Source: an uncultured Syntrophomonadaceae bacterium
GTDB taxonomy: Bacteria; Bacillota; Syntrophomonadia; Syntrophomonadales; Syntrophomonadaceae
Direction: 5' to 3'
Assembly: GCA_944391275.1 (NCBI GenBank)
Contig: CALXSZ010000162.1
Location: forward strand, 1 to 11,657
Length of the DNA stretch: 11,657 nucleotides
The position numbers and the translations under genes are program-made. The notes beneath the pieces were generated by a model. The model saw only the letters and a list, made by a program, of their open reading frames with translations. It was not told the DNA's origin and did not search any database. Positions within the stretch are counted from its first letter, which is position 1. Each line of letters opens with the position of its first letter. Shown piece after piece: positions 1 to 7,260 of this stretch.

Positions 1-1
1 T

Positions 2-1174
2 CTGGATACGGAAAAAGAAATTGACGTAGTACCGAATGATAAAGATCCCTTTGCCGCGCTCGTCTTTAAGATCGTAGCGGACCGACATGTAGGAAAACTG
101 GCTTATGCACGGGTGTATACCGGAACATTGGAAGCAGGCAGCTATGCGCTGAATGCGAGCAAAGGAAAGAAAGAGCGGATTGGGCGTTTAGTGAAGATGC
201 ATGCGAATCACCGTGAAGAGATCGACAAAGTGACAGCCGGCGATATTGTTGCGTTGATCGGATTAAAAGACGTTTCAACGGGCGATACTTTATGCGATGA
301 AAATCATCCGGTTTTGTTAGAATCCATTGAATTCCCGGAACCGGTTATTCAAATTGCGATTGAACCGAAAACAAAATCCGATCAAGGAAAAATTTCTGAA
401 GCTTTAGCGAAAATGTCTGCGGAAGACCCAACCTTTAAGGTGTCCTTTGATAAAGAAACGGGGCAAACGTTAATTGCAGGGATGGGAGAATTGCATTTAG
501 AAATTATTACCGATCGCTTGAGCAAAGAATATAAAATTGACGTCAATGTAGGTGCGCCGCAGGTGGCTTATAAAGAAACCATTACCAAACCGGCTGAATT
601 TAACGAAAAATACGTTAAGCAAAGCGGAGGAAAAGGGCAATATGCGCATGTGGTTCTCCGACTTGAACCCAATGAAAACGGTTATGCGTTTGAAAGTCGG
701 ATTGTTGGAGGCGTGGTGCCGAAGGAATATGTTCCGGCTGTGGAAGCGGGTGTGAAACAGGCGATGGAGGAAGGCGTACTGAAAGGATATCCGGTCGTAA
801 ATGTCAAGGCCATCCTTCTAGACGGTTCTTATCATGAAGTGGACTCTTCCGAAATGGCTTTCAAATTGGCAGGAATGATGGCATTTAAAGAATGTATGAG
901 AAAAGCCGGACCCAGATTATTGGAACCGATTATGAAAGTGGAAATTACTACTCCGGACGAATTCACGGGCGGCATTATCAGTAATTTGAGCAACCGCCGC
1001 GGACGAATGGACTCCATGGAAATGCAGGGGACTTCGCAAGTCTTGCGTACGTATGTCCCATTGGCGGAAATGTTTGGCTATTCAACGGCTTTACGTTCAT
1101 TGACTCAGGGACGCGCAGGATTTTCCATGGAATTCTCTCACTATGAGGAACGTAAAGTAGAAGACTTAAAATAA
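2..1174 (+). CDS. fusA: Elongation factor G, C-terminal part (5' end outside window)
   Basis: Translational GTPase that drives ribosomal translocation and, with RRF, ribosome recycling in the cytoplasm. The frame is open from base 2, so the protein is cut by the window edge. About 390 residues are visible against roughly 690 for the family; the GTPase domain is missing. In order I see the domain II beta-barrel (KIVADRHVGKLAYARVYTG), domain III (GMGELHLEIITDRL), domain IV (GGKGQYAHVV, then GGVVPKEYVPAVEAG) and domain V (TTPDEFTGGIISNLSNRRGR), with the usual tail FSMEFSHYEE. The gene is intact to its TAA and a terminator follows immediately. No tuf gene follows, unlike a standard str operon, so this may be a stand-alone or second copy; the window cannot decide. 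EF-G identity is very secure. Tet(M)-type ribosomal protection proteins are a distant alternative that the domain IV/V sequence does not favour. Confidence 0.96.
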   Translation: MDTEKEIDVVPNDKDPFAALVFKIVADRHVGKLAYARVYTGTLEAGSYALNASKGKKERIGRLVKMHANHREEIDKVTAGDIVALIGLKDVSTGDTLCDENHPVLLESIEFPEPVIQIAIEPKTKSDQGKISEALAKMSAEDPTFKVSFDKETGQTLIAGMGELHLEIITDRLSKEYKIDVNVGAPQVAYKETITKPAEFNEKYVKQSGGKGQYAHVVLRLEPNENGYAFESRIVGGVVPKEYVPAVEAGVKQAMEEGVLKGYPVVNVKAILLDGSYHEVDSSEMAFKLAGMMAFKECMRKAGPRLLEPIMKVEITTPDEFTGGIISNLSNRRGRMDSMEMQGTSQVLRTYVPLAEMFGYSTALRSLTQGRAGFSMEFSHYEERKVEDLK

Positions 1175-1182
1175 GAAGAATC

Positions 1183-1227
1183 AAAATCTTCCCTGGACCG
1201 ATTGCAGGACGGGGAAGATTTTTTTTG
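1183..1227 (+). terminator. Intrinsic terminator of the EF-G gene
   Basis: The arms AAAATCTTCCC (1183-1193) and GGGAAGATTTT (1212-1222) are perfectly complementary over 11 bp, with an 18-nt loop, and the 3' arm runs into a T tract ending at 1226. It begins 9 nt after the EF-G stop codon, so EF-G is the last gene of its transcript. Confidence 0.9.
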
Positions 1228-1571
1228 TTTACATGCGGCGATCGGAAAATTTAGAAATAAATTACTCTGGGGTAAAACCTCATAAAAATGTAACGACAAT
1301 TTATTTTATTATGAATGAAATATTCGAATACATAGATCTGTAAAAAATTTTGTCGCAGAACGAGACCGTGTTCAATATTAAGAAAGAAGATTAAGAAAGA
1401 AGGAATTGAGTATGAAATTAAGGTAAAATTTGTACAAAATTCTTGTAAGATCAAAAAAGGAGTCCCGTATATATAGATGATACAAAGAGAAGGGGGGAAT
1501 CGCCTTTTAAAAGACATAAAAAAATCGAGGACAACTTGACGACAAAAATAAAAGAAAGTAGGGGAAACTTT
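1228..1571. other. AT-rich intergenic region, no gene seen
   Basis: Roughly 340 bases between the EF-G terminator and the lipoprotein start. I see no coding potential apart from a 20-codon ORF (1477-1539) without a well-placed ribosome binding site. The stretch is rich in A/T, holds a perfect palindrome TATTCGAATA (1321-1330) and a 13-bp tandem duplication (listed separately). A weak promoter candidate for the lipoprotein is TTGTAA (1443-1448) with TATATA (1468-1473), but the 19-nt spacer is long, so I do not call it. Confidence 0.6.
1377..1402. repeat. 13-bp perfect tandem duplication
   Basis: ATTAAGAAAGAAG occurs twice head to tail (1377-1389 and 1390-1402) with no mismatch. It is non-coding and purine-rich. 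It may simply be a replication-slippage product; no function can be read from it. Confidence 0.85.
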
Positions 1572-2429
1572 ATGAAAAAATATGTATTGGGATTATTGAT
1601 TCTTCTTTTAACAGCAACATTATGTGCCTGCGGCAACACCGAGGAAGGACAGCCGACCGCCAATCCGGAAGAACAAACAGAGACAACTTCTCAAGCAGAG
1701 CCATCCGTGGATGTTCAAATTGAAACAGAATCCCAACAATACACCTTAGCCGATGGAGAAACGCCGGCTTTAGATTTTAGTTGCCAAAAACCCGTCGTAA
1801 CGATTACAGGTACTGGAACCGATGAAGCGACTCAAAAAGTGAATGAGGACATCGAATTACTCGATGAAACGTTTGTAAACGGGGACGTTGAAGGAAACGG
1901 AATCGGCGGACGGGACGCCCTTATTGCAGCGGCGCAGGAACATTTTGACGCACGTCAGGCGGAAGGGATTGAAGGGGAATTTGGCGGCTATTATCTTCAT
2001 CGAGAAGTAACGCCGGCGAGACAAACGAATGGGGTGTTGAGTCTGGTTTATGAAGATTCCTATTATACCGGAGGCGCGCATGGAGGAGTGAACCGCACAG
2101 GAATCAACTATGATCTTCAAACCGGAGAACGTCTCACTTTAAGCAACATAGCGGTGGATGAAGCGTCCATTACCTCCTTCTTTACGGATAAAATCTTGGA
2201 GATTTCTCAGGGAGATGCTTATAAGATTGAGGGCGTGTCCATGTTTTTTGACGATTATGCAGAAAACATTTCCTCCATCGTTATGGATGGGTTATGGTAT
2301 TTTTCAGATGAGGGAATGGTTTTTATTGCCAATCCGTATGTACTGGCTCCTTATTCGGCTGGAACCATTGAATTTACGATTCCCTATGATGATTTAACCG
2401 GGATGATACAAGACGAATATTTATTTTAA
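1572..2429 (+). CDS. Lipoprotein with DUF4163/DUF3298-like domains
   Basis: A predicted lipid-anchored extracytoplasmic protein of 285 residues; its molecular function is unknown to me. The N-terminus has a type II signal peptide: MKK, a hydrophobic stretch to about residue 17, and a lipobox L-C-A-C whose Cys20 would be lipidated. A polar, Glu/Thr/Gln-rich linker follows to about residue 55. The first globular part (about 60-160, with PVVTITGTGTDEATQKVNED) resembles DUF4163, and the second (about 163-280) contains YTGGAHGGVNRTGINYDLQ and ERLTLSNIA, typical of DUF3298 proteins such as the RsiV/PdaC extracellular regions. I chose ATG 1572 because AGGGGA lies 6 nt upstream and the signal peptide begins there. 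A TTG at 1536 with GAGG before it would add 12 charged residues ahead of the signal peptide and is less likely. The gene stands alone and converges on the regulators to its right. Family is fairly sure; function is not. Confidence 0.88.
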   Translation: MKKYVLGLLILLLTATLCACGNTEEGQPTANPEEQTETTSQAEPSVDVQIETESQQYTLADGETPALDFSCQKPVVTITGTGTDEATQKVNEDIELLDETFVNGDVEGNGIGGRDALIAAAQEHFDARQAEGIEGEFGGYYLHREVTPARQTNGVLSLVYEDSYYTGGAHGGVNRTGINYDLQTGERLTLSNIAVDEASITSFFTDKILEISQGDAYKIEGVSMFFDDYAENISSIVMDGLWYFSDEGMVFIANPYVLAPYSAGTIEFTIPYDDLTGMIQDEYLF

Positions 2430-2552
2430 ATCGTAAAATATTCTCCTTTGGCATTTAAAACCGCAGATATTGCACAAAGAAGTTTTCTGAGAAAACCAAA
2501 TCTGAGCAACAGGAGAAACGTAATAAGGGTATGTCTAGCCGATAAAACAAAG

Positions 2553-2600
2553 AAAACTCTATGGGGATAAATGAAGCATCCGTACCCATAGAGTTTTTTG
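2553..2600. terminator. Bidirectional intrinsic terminator between convergent genes
   Basis: The arms AAAACTCTATGGG (2553-2565) and CCCATAGAGTTTT (2585-2597) pair over 13 bp around a 19-nt loop. The plus strand continues with TT and then GTTTT. On the minus strand the stem ends in TTTT followed by CTTTGTTTT. It lies 123 nt after the lipoprotein stop and 97 nt after the AraC-family stop, so it can serve both. The rest of 2430-2693 shows no gene. Confidence 0.85.
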
Positions 2601-2693
2601 TTTTCAATTTTGCCGGTTTGAAAAAACGATATTCCCACTGGGGACAATATAGTCGCAATGGAAAAAGTTTGTCGATGGATTGTATATATCGTA

Positions 2694-3692
2694 TTATTGC
2701 CGATAGAACTTTCGATATTCTTTCGGTAAAATCCGTATGCTCTCTTTGAAGGCCTTTGTGAATTTGCCTTGCGTTTCATAGCCGACTTTTTCTGCAATGG
2801 ATGCGATACTATCGTCCGTTTCTCGTAGTAGTTGCATGGCCTTTTTTATACGAAATTCTTTCATATAAGATGCAATGGGCAGGCCATAAACGGCTTTAAA
2901 AATGGATTTAAGAGAGGACGTGTTGATCAAGTATTTTTTACCAAGTTCCTCAATGGTAAAGCGTTTATCCAAATGTTGTACTAAAAAATCGTGGATTTCT
3001 TTTATCAATTCCGTTTGTTGTGAGCCATATTGCGTGAATTCCCTCGCTGCATTCGGCTCTATTTGTTGCAAATAAAGTAAAATTTCCTGCACTTTTAATT
3101 TATAGAAAGGAATACGCAGAGATTTTTTTATCCCGTAAAAAGAGGGAAAAATCGCATTTGTTTCATTGTTGGACGGAATACCGAAAGGTTTTGCCATTAC
3201 ACAAAATTTCTGATAAGTTTTTTTCGCGTTAAAACCGGCTTCCTGTAAAATTTCCGGACAATTCTTTTGCAGCTCCTGTAGATCTACCTGGATGGACATT
3301 CCCTCGTAATAGCCCAGAGGCAGGGTCATTTCAGAATCGGCGCAATGATCCATTGAATGTACGCACAAGTCGCCAGAGCCAAGGTAAATAGCAACTCCAT
3401 CGCGCATGTTCCATCCAATTCGTCCGATCCGACAATAATGGATCTCTAAGATGGAATCCATTGCCTTATGATGAAACTGTACCTGTTCCGCCAAATATTG
3501 ATGAAAAGAGATCTCGATACCAGGAAAAACGAGGAACGATTCAATTTTCCCTTTTCCCGTTGTCTGGGTAGTAAGCGGATCGACCTGCGAAGCGCTAGGA
3601 TTTCCTGAAGGATCATATCGTTTCATTTCGAAGGCGCCTCGTGGCACAGTTTGTAAAGAATGGGCTAAATCTTCTGGATAATTTTTTTTCAT
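2694..3692 (-). CDS. AraC-family transcriptional regulator
   Basis: A 332-residue DNA-binding regulator. The last 88 residues form the AraC/XylS double helix-turn-helix: the first HTH is around FTIEELGKKYLINTSSLKSI (from residue 245), the second around SIASIAEKVGYETQGKFTKA (from about 294), followed by the family signature ending P-K-E-Y-R-K-F. The N-terminal 230 residues should be the effector/dimer domain and resemble the Clostridia AraC group with a 'LEIHYCRIGRIGWNMRDG'-type beta segment; the ligand cannot be inferred. I place the start at the ATG ending at 3692, because AAGGAGG lies about 8 nt before it. An earlier ATG at 3710 merely translates the ribosome binding site. It sits 29 nt downstream of the ArsR gene on the same strand, so the two are probably co-transcribed. 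In this family such regulators usually control an adjacent transporter or efflux gene; the target is unknown here. Confidence 0.9.
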   Translation of the reverse strand: MKKNYPEDLAHSLQTVPRGAFEMKRYDPSGNPSASQVDPLTTQTTGKGKIESFLVFPGIEISFHQYLAEQVQFHHKAMDSILEIHYCRIGRIGWNMRDGVAIYLGSGDLCVHSMDHCADSEMTLPLGYYEGMSIQVDLQELQKNCPEILQEAGFNAKKTYQKFCVMAKPFGIPSNNETNAIFPSFYGIKKSLRIPFYKLKVQEILLYLQQIEPNAAREFTQYGSQQTELIKEIHDFLVQHLDKRFTIEELGKKYLINTSSLKSIFKAVYGLPIASYMKEFRIKKAMQLLRETDDSIASIAEKVGYETQGKFTKAFKESIRILPKEYRKFYRQ

Positions 3693-3721
3693 ATATCCCC
3701 TCCTTCCCATCTTTTATACAA

Positions 3722-4084
3722 TTATACAATTGGACAAGAGATTTCCACCATTTTTTCAATCATTTGATGCAAAAGTTGGGCTTGCTCCGTATCGGCGGCT
3801 TTATAATATACTTCTTTCCCATTGCGGCGGCTTACAACTAATCCGCTGCTTTTTAATTGGCGCAAGTGATGAGAAACGGCGGGGCTGCTCATTCCGACCA
3901 GGGAAGCCAAATTGATTACGCATTCCTCCCCGTGGCAAAGCAGCCAGAAAATACGAATACGGCTTCCATCGCAAAGTTGTTTGAAAATATCCGCAACCGT
4001 TTGAAAATCCTCTTCCGTAGGCATGTTTTCCAGTTTTTGTTCAATAAGCTGCCCGTGATCGTGCGGCAATGGAATATTCAACAT
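3722..4084 (-). CDS. ArsR/SmtB-family metal-sensing repressor
   Basis: A 120-residue winged-helix repressor that normally leaves its operator when it binds metal. The core is clear: L-C-D-G-S-R-I-R-I-F, then NLASLVGMSSPAVSHHLRQL as the recognition helix-turn-helix, then the wing GLVVSRRNGKEVYYKA. Potential ligands are His8/Asp9/His10 near the N-terminus, Cys38, Cys50, His51, Cys55 and Cys117. At the alpha3 position the CadC/ArsR pair C-V-C is reduced to C-V-I (only Cys55), and the C-terminal helix lacks the D-x-H-x10-H-x2-H site of CzrA/SmtB, so metal specificity cannot be read. I prefer the ATG ending at 4084, which has GAGGTG 9 nt upstream, over a TTG at 4105 that would add seven residues. 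It precedes the AraC gene by 29 nt. It may repress itself and the divalent-metal pump genes, but that is inference. Confidence 0.9.
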   Translation of the reverse strand: MLNIPLPHDHGQLIEQKLENMPTEEDFQTVADIFKQLCDGSRIRIFWLLCHGEECVINLASLVGMSSPAVSHHLRQLKSSGLVVSRRNGKEVYYKAADTEQAQLLHQMIEKMVEISCPIV

Positions 4085-4160
4085 AGCGAATTTCACCTCT
4101 TCCAAACCTTTTAAAATAATTTTAACGTTGTTTAAACGAAGAAGTTTGCCGGTAAGGGAG

Positions 4161-4241
4161 ATAACGTTATGGGGATCCCTTGCTTCTTCAATACATTGGA
4201 CGGATGACCATTTACATATACCTCTTAGGTAAAAGAAACAA
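4161..4241 (-). promoter_or_regulatory. Possible arsR promoter/operator region
   Basis: Two symmetrical sequences lie upstream of arsR: a 10-bp palindrome ATAACGTTAT (4161-4170) and a 5-3-5 inverted repeat TACCT-CTT-AGGTA (4219-4231). Read on the minus strand, TTGTTT (4241-4236) and TATGTA (4218-4213) are 17 nt apart and would place the second repeat inside a promoter spacer, a usual operator position. The -10 match is poor, so this is only a candidate. GTTTAAAC (4130-4137) is a further palindrome closer to the gene. Confidence 0.3.
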
Positions 4242-4287
4242 GCTAAGCTTATTTTTGATAAAGCAAACCGTCCGGAAGTTTTTTATA

Positions 4288-4320
4288 ACCGCCGAATCAT
4301 GGATCCGGCGGTATGTTTTT
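4288..4320 (+). terminator. Strong hairpin just after csoR, with its T tract on the plus strand
   Basis: ACCGCCGAAT (4288-4297) and ATCCGGCGGT (4303-4312) pair over 10 bp (one G-U in the minus-strand RNA, A-C mismatch in the plus-strand RNA) around a 5-nt loop. It starts 6 nt after the csoR stop codon. In the direction of csoR transcription the stem is followed by TATAAAAAAC, which is not a U tract. On the plus strand it is followed by ATG and then five T. It may stop or protect the csoR mRNA end, or terminate a plus-strand transcript; the orientation is unresolved. Confidence 0.45.
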
Positions 4321-4582
4321 ATGGTACCAGCTTTTCCAATAGCGCAAGCGCCTCTTCCAATTTGGGGTTCGGTTCATCGGTTTGCAGCGCTTCCTGAACG
4401 CAGCTGCGGATGTGCGCGTACAGAATTTCTCGATTGGCATTTTTGAGGATTGCCTGTGTAGCCAAAAGCTGGTTGGAGATGTCTACGCAATATCGATCTT
4501 CCTCAATCATGTGCAAAATGCCGTCTAGCTGTCCGCGGGCGATTTTAATGAAATGGGATACCCGAGCTTTATCGGCTTTCAT
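4319..4582 (-). CDS. csoR: CsoR-family copper-sensing repressor
   Basis: An 87-residue all-helical DUF156 (CsoR/RcnR) repressor that binds DNA in the apo state and releases it on Cu(I) binding, allowing copper export genes to be expressed. The Cu(I) triad is visible as Cys32 (in EEDRYCVD), His57 and Cys61 (in AHIRSCV). The spacings, 25 and 4 residues, equal those of Bacillus subtilis CsoR (Cys45, His70, Cys74), which argues against a Ni/Co (RcnR), formaldehyde (FrmR) or persulfide (CstR) sensor. The N-terminal segment before helix 1 is short. The ATG overlaps the copA TGA as ATGA, so translation is probably coupled, with a GGAGA about 10 nt upstream inside copA. The sensor is therefore the last gene of the unit it presumably controls. 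Confidence 0.92.
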   Translation of the reverse strand: MKADKARVSHFIKIARGQLDGILHMIEEDRYCVDISNQLLATQAILKNANREILYAHIRSCVQEALQTDEPNPKLEEALALLEKLVP

Positions 4583-4794
4583 AACGTTTTAATCTCCGTT
4601 ACTTCGTATCCCGCTTCGGTAACGGCGTTTTTCAGTGTATCATCCTTCACCGATTCTGGAACGCAAACGGTTGCTTTTTTCTCTTCTAAGCGAACGCTTA
4701 CCTGGGAGGCTCCAGGAATTCCTTCCAGTGCATGAGCAACGTGTTTAACACAATTCTGACACATCATACCTTCAACCGATAATTCTTTCTTCAT
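4579..4794 (-). CDS. copZ: Internal start inside copA: possible free CopZ copper chaperone
   Basis: The last 71 codons of the copA frame form a complete HMA domain (metal site M-C-Q-N-C, ending in AGYEVTEIKTL), the size of a free CopZ Cu(I) chaperone. Immediately before it lies a textbook initiation site: GGAGGA (4806-4801), 6 nt, then ATG ending at 4794 and followed by AAGAAAGAA. A second ATG directly abuts the GGAGGA and is badly placed. The same mRNA could thus yield both the long pump and a free chaperone. That the domain exists and the site is well formed is seen; that the short protein is made is inference. The alternative is that copA and copZ were once separate and lost the copA stop codon, leaving an obsolete ribosome binding site. 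Confidence 0.55.
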   Translation of the reverse strand: MKKELSVEGMMCQNCVKHVAHALEGIPGASQVSVRLEEKKATVCVPESVKDDTLKNAVTEAGYEVTEIKTL

Positions 4795-7203
4795 GATCAT
4801 TCCTCCATTATGATTTCGTGTTTTATTTTTGGTATCTGCATCGGTTGCCAAACGGCCGTTCAGATGAATGGCGCTGGAATGGACCGGTGCAGAATCTTGC
4901 GTTTGTGGAACAATAGGAGCGGCTGACGCTTGGCGTTTGGGTTTAAAAAAGCGCAACCGCAGCGCATTAGCGACTACGAAGACTGAGCTGAAACTCATAG
5001 CCAAAGCCGCTACCATGGGACTCATTTTTAAATCAAAAGCGGCGTAATAGCATCCGGCTGCAATTGGGATTCCAATGATGTTGTAGAAAAAGGCCCAGAA
5101 TAGGTTTTCTTTGATGTTGCGAATCGTAGCTTTGCTCAATTCAATGGCCCCTACTACGTCCAGCAAATCGTTTTTCATCAGCACAATATCCGCAGATTCG
5201 ATGGCCACGTCGGTGCCTGCGCCAATGGCGACGCCAACGTCGGCGCGAGCGAGAGCAGGCGCGTCGTTTATTCCGTCTCCCACCATCGCCACTTTTCGTC
5301 CGGATTCTTGCATTTTGCGAATTTCCCGTTCTTTATCCTGTGGGAGAACTTCTGCGATCACGCGATCGACTCCGACTTGTGCTTGAATGGCCTCGGCGGT
5401 CTTTTGGTGATCACCCGTGAGCATAACCACCTCAAGCCCCATACGTTTCAGTTCTTGAACAGCTTGTTTACTAGTCGGTTTCACGACGTCGGCTACGGCG
5501 ATCATGCCAATGAATTTACCGTCCGCGGCAAAGAACAAAGGGGTTTTGCCTTCTGTTGCCATCCGGTTTTGCAGTTCCTCTGCGGCCGTATCTGATATGG
5601 AGAACGTACGCATCATGTTGTCGTTCCCAGCCAGACATTTTTCCGTGCCAATGATCCCGCAGATGCCTTGGCCAGGTATTTGTTCAAAGCCTTCTGCGGA
5701 GAGAAAAGCAATATTTCTTTTTGTCGCTTCTGCAACGATTGCGGTAGCCAGCGGATGCTCAGAGAGTTTTTCCAGAGAAGCGGCGATCTGGAGCAGACGG
5801 TCTTCGGTTACGCCGTTTGGCGTTACGAGACCCGTTACAACAGGACGTCCTTGCGTTATGGTTCCAGTTTTATCAATGACAACGGTTTGAACGGAATGGG
5901 CCGTTTCCAACGCCTGCGCTGATTTGAACAAAATTCCGTTACTGGCGCCGCGTCCGGTTCCTACCATGATAGCGGTAGGCGTTGCTAGACCAAGAGCGCA
6001 AGGGCAGGACACCACCAGGACCGAAACCGCAATGGTCAAGGCGAATTCAAAAGTTGCTCCGCAGAGCATCCATACAATGGCGGATACCAGCGCGATCCCG
6101 ATGACAATGGGAACAAAGATACCCGCTACTTTATCGGCCAGCTTGGCAATAGGCGCCTTCGAACTGGTTGCGTCGTCGACTAAACGAATGATCTGTGCCA
6201 GAGCGGTTTCATCGCCCACTTGAGTGGCCTGCATCTTAAAATACCCGCTCTTATTGAGGGTGGCTCCAATAACTCGATCCCCCGCTTGTTTATCGACCGG
6301 GATACTCTCGCCCGTGATGGCGGATTCGTCCACTGAGGCGGTTCCTTCTAAAAGAATTCCGTCCACCGGGATGGATTCTCCAGTTTTGACAATCAGTATG
6401 TCGCCTTTCTGAACCTCATCCACTGAAATAGGACGTTCAACTCCGTCCTGGATAATGGTTGTGGTTTTGGGCGCCAGATTGAGTAAATGATTCATCGCGT
6501 CAGAAGTTTTTCCTTTGGCTCGCGCTTCAAAAAATTTACCCAGCGCGATTAAAGTAAGAATGGTACCGGCTCCTTCAAAATAAAGATCATGCGTAAATTG
6601 ATTTACCATTGCCAGATCTCCGTGTCCGAACCCAAAGGCGATTTTATAGAGCGCATAGATACCATACGCTACCGACGCGCTAGCCCCCAAAGCAATAAGG
6701 GAATCCATATTGGGCGAACCGTGTAGCAGGGTTTTGAACCCGGAACGAAAATATTTTGCATTGATGATCAGGACTGGAAGCAAAAGTAAAAACAAGGTAA
6801 GCGCATAAATCATGGAATTCTCCGTTCCCAAGAAAAATCCCGGAAGCGGCCAACCCATCATATGCCCCATGGAAATGTAAAATAATGGAATTGTGAATGC
6901 GAAAGATCCGATGACCCGTCGCTTCATAGAGACGTACTCTTCCGACGCATCGTAGTCCAGGGAAACAGACGACGTAGATGTTTCTTCTTTGTTTTTTTGC
7001 AGAGAAGCGCCATACCCGGCTTTAACAACCGCACTTATAATGTTCTCTGGAGTCAGTATATGGTCGTCATAATCCACAACCATGCTGTTTTTCAGTAAAT
7101 TAACGGAAACGTCTTGGATTCCCGGCAGAGCAGATACGCTTTTTTCTACACGTGAAGAGCAGGCTGCGCAACTCATACCAGTTATATGATACCGTTCCTG
7201 CAT
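4579..7203 (-). CDS. copA: Cu(I)-exporting P1B-type ATPase with N- and C-terminal HMA domains
   Basis: An inner-membrane pump that exports Cu(I) using ATP. Its 874 residues read in order: N-terminal HMA with GMSCAACSSRVEKS (Cys12, Cys15); transmembrane segments from about residue 75; actuator loop T297-G-E-S; membrane metal site C400-P-C-A-L-G; phosphorylation site D444-K-T-G-T; SEHP; GDGINDAP around 642-649; and the late-helix signatures YNIIGIPIAAG and M-S-F-S-S that mark Cu(I) specificity (P1B-1). Typical CopA ends soon after ALRLRFFK. Here a polar linker of about 45 residues leads into a second complete HMA domain (C815-Q-N-C818) that looks like a CopZ chaperone. I chose the ATG ending at 7203, which has GAAGGA upstream, over a GTG at 7233. 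A good promoter lies at 7261-7289. It overlaps csoR by 4 nt. Assignment to copper export is very secure. Confidence 0.97.
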   Translation of the reverse strand: MQERYHITGMSCAACSSRVEKSVSALPGIQDVSVNLLKNSMVVDYDDHILTPENIISAVVKAGYGASLQKNKEETSTSSVSLDYDASEEYVSMKRRVIGSFAFTIPLFYISMGHMMGWPLPGFFLGTENSMIYALTLFLLLLPVLIINAKYFRSGFKTLLHGSPNMDSLIALGASASVAYGIYALYKIAFGFGHGDLAMVNQFTHDLYFEGAGTILTLIALGKFFEARAKGKTSDAMNHLLNLAPKTTTIIQDGVERPISVDEVQKGDILIVKTGESIPVDGILLEGTASVDESAITGESIPVDKQAGDRVIGATLNKSGYFKMQATQVGDETALAQIIRLVDDATSSKAPIAKLADKVAGIFVPIVIGIALVSAIVWMLCGATFEFALTIAVSVLVVSCPCALGLATPTAIMVGTGRGASNGILFKSAQALETAHSVQTVVIDKTGTITQGRPVVTGLVTPNGVTEDRLLQIAASLEKLSEHPLATAIVAEATKRNIAFLSAEGFEQIPGQGICGIIGTEKCLAGNDNMMRTFSISDTAAEELQNRMATEGKTPLFFAADGKFIGMIAVADVVKPTSKQAVQELKRMGLEVVMLTGDHQKTAEAIQAQVGVDRVIAEVLPQDKEREIRKMQESGRKVAMVGDGINDAPALARADVGVAIGAGTDVAIESADIVLMKNDLLDVVGAIELSKATIRNIKENLFWAFFYNIIGIPIAAGCYYAAFDLKMSPMVAALAMSFSSVFVVANALRLRFFKPKRQASAAPIVPQTQDSAPVHSSAIHLNGRLATDADTKNKTRNHNGGMIMKKELSVEGMMCQNCVKHVAHALEGIPGASQVSVRLEEKKATVCVPESVKDDTLKNAVTEAGYEVTEIKTL

Positions 7204-7234
7204 GAGACATTCCTTCTTTCCTTTCTGATACACC

Positions 7235-7249
7235 TACGGGGAGGGGGTA
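7235..7249. promoter_or_regulatory. Candidate CsoR operator (G-tract) in the copA leader
   Basis: TAC-GGGGAGGGG-GTA: inverted TAC/GTA arms flank a nine-base G-rich core. It lies about 5 to 19 nt downstream of the start point expected from the copA -10 box. CsoR operators characteristically hold G/C tracts of this kind close to the promoter. The core is not itself an inverted repeat, so the match to the usual TACCCC...GGGGTA form is partial. Confidence 0.45.
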
Positions 7250-7260
7250 CTCTAGCAAAT

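Noticed and set aside
1477..1539. 20-codon ORF upstream of the lipoprotein gene
   Set aside because: The only Shine-Dalgarno-like sequence (AGGAG) is about 17 nt away, a stop codon directly precedes the ATG, and the peptide has no recognisable features.
4180..4446. 88-codon plus-strand ORF overlapping csoR
   Set aside because: It is the antisense shadow of csoR in its second half, has no ribosome binding site, and has no family resemblance.
5111..6412. Several plus-strand ORFs of 60-130 codons inside copA
   Set aside because: They are antisense frames of a secure P-type ATPase gene and show no independent signals.
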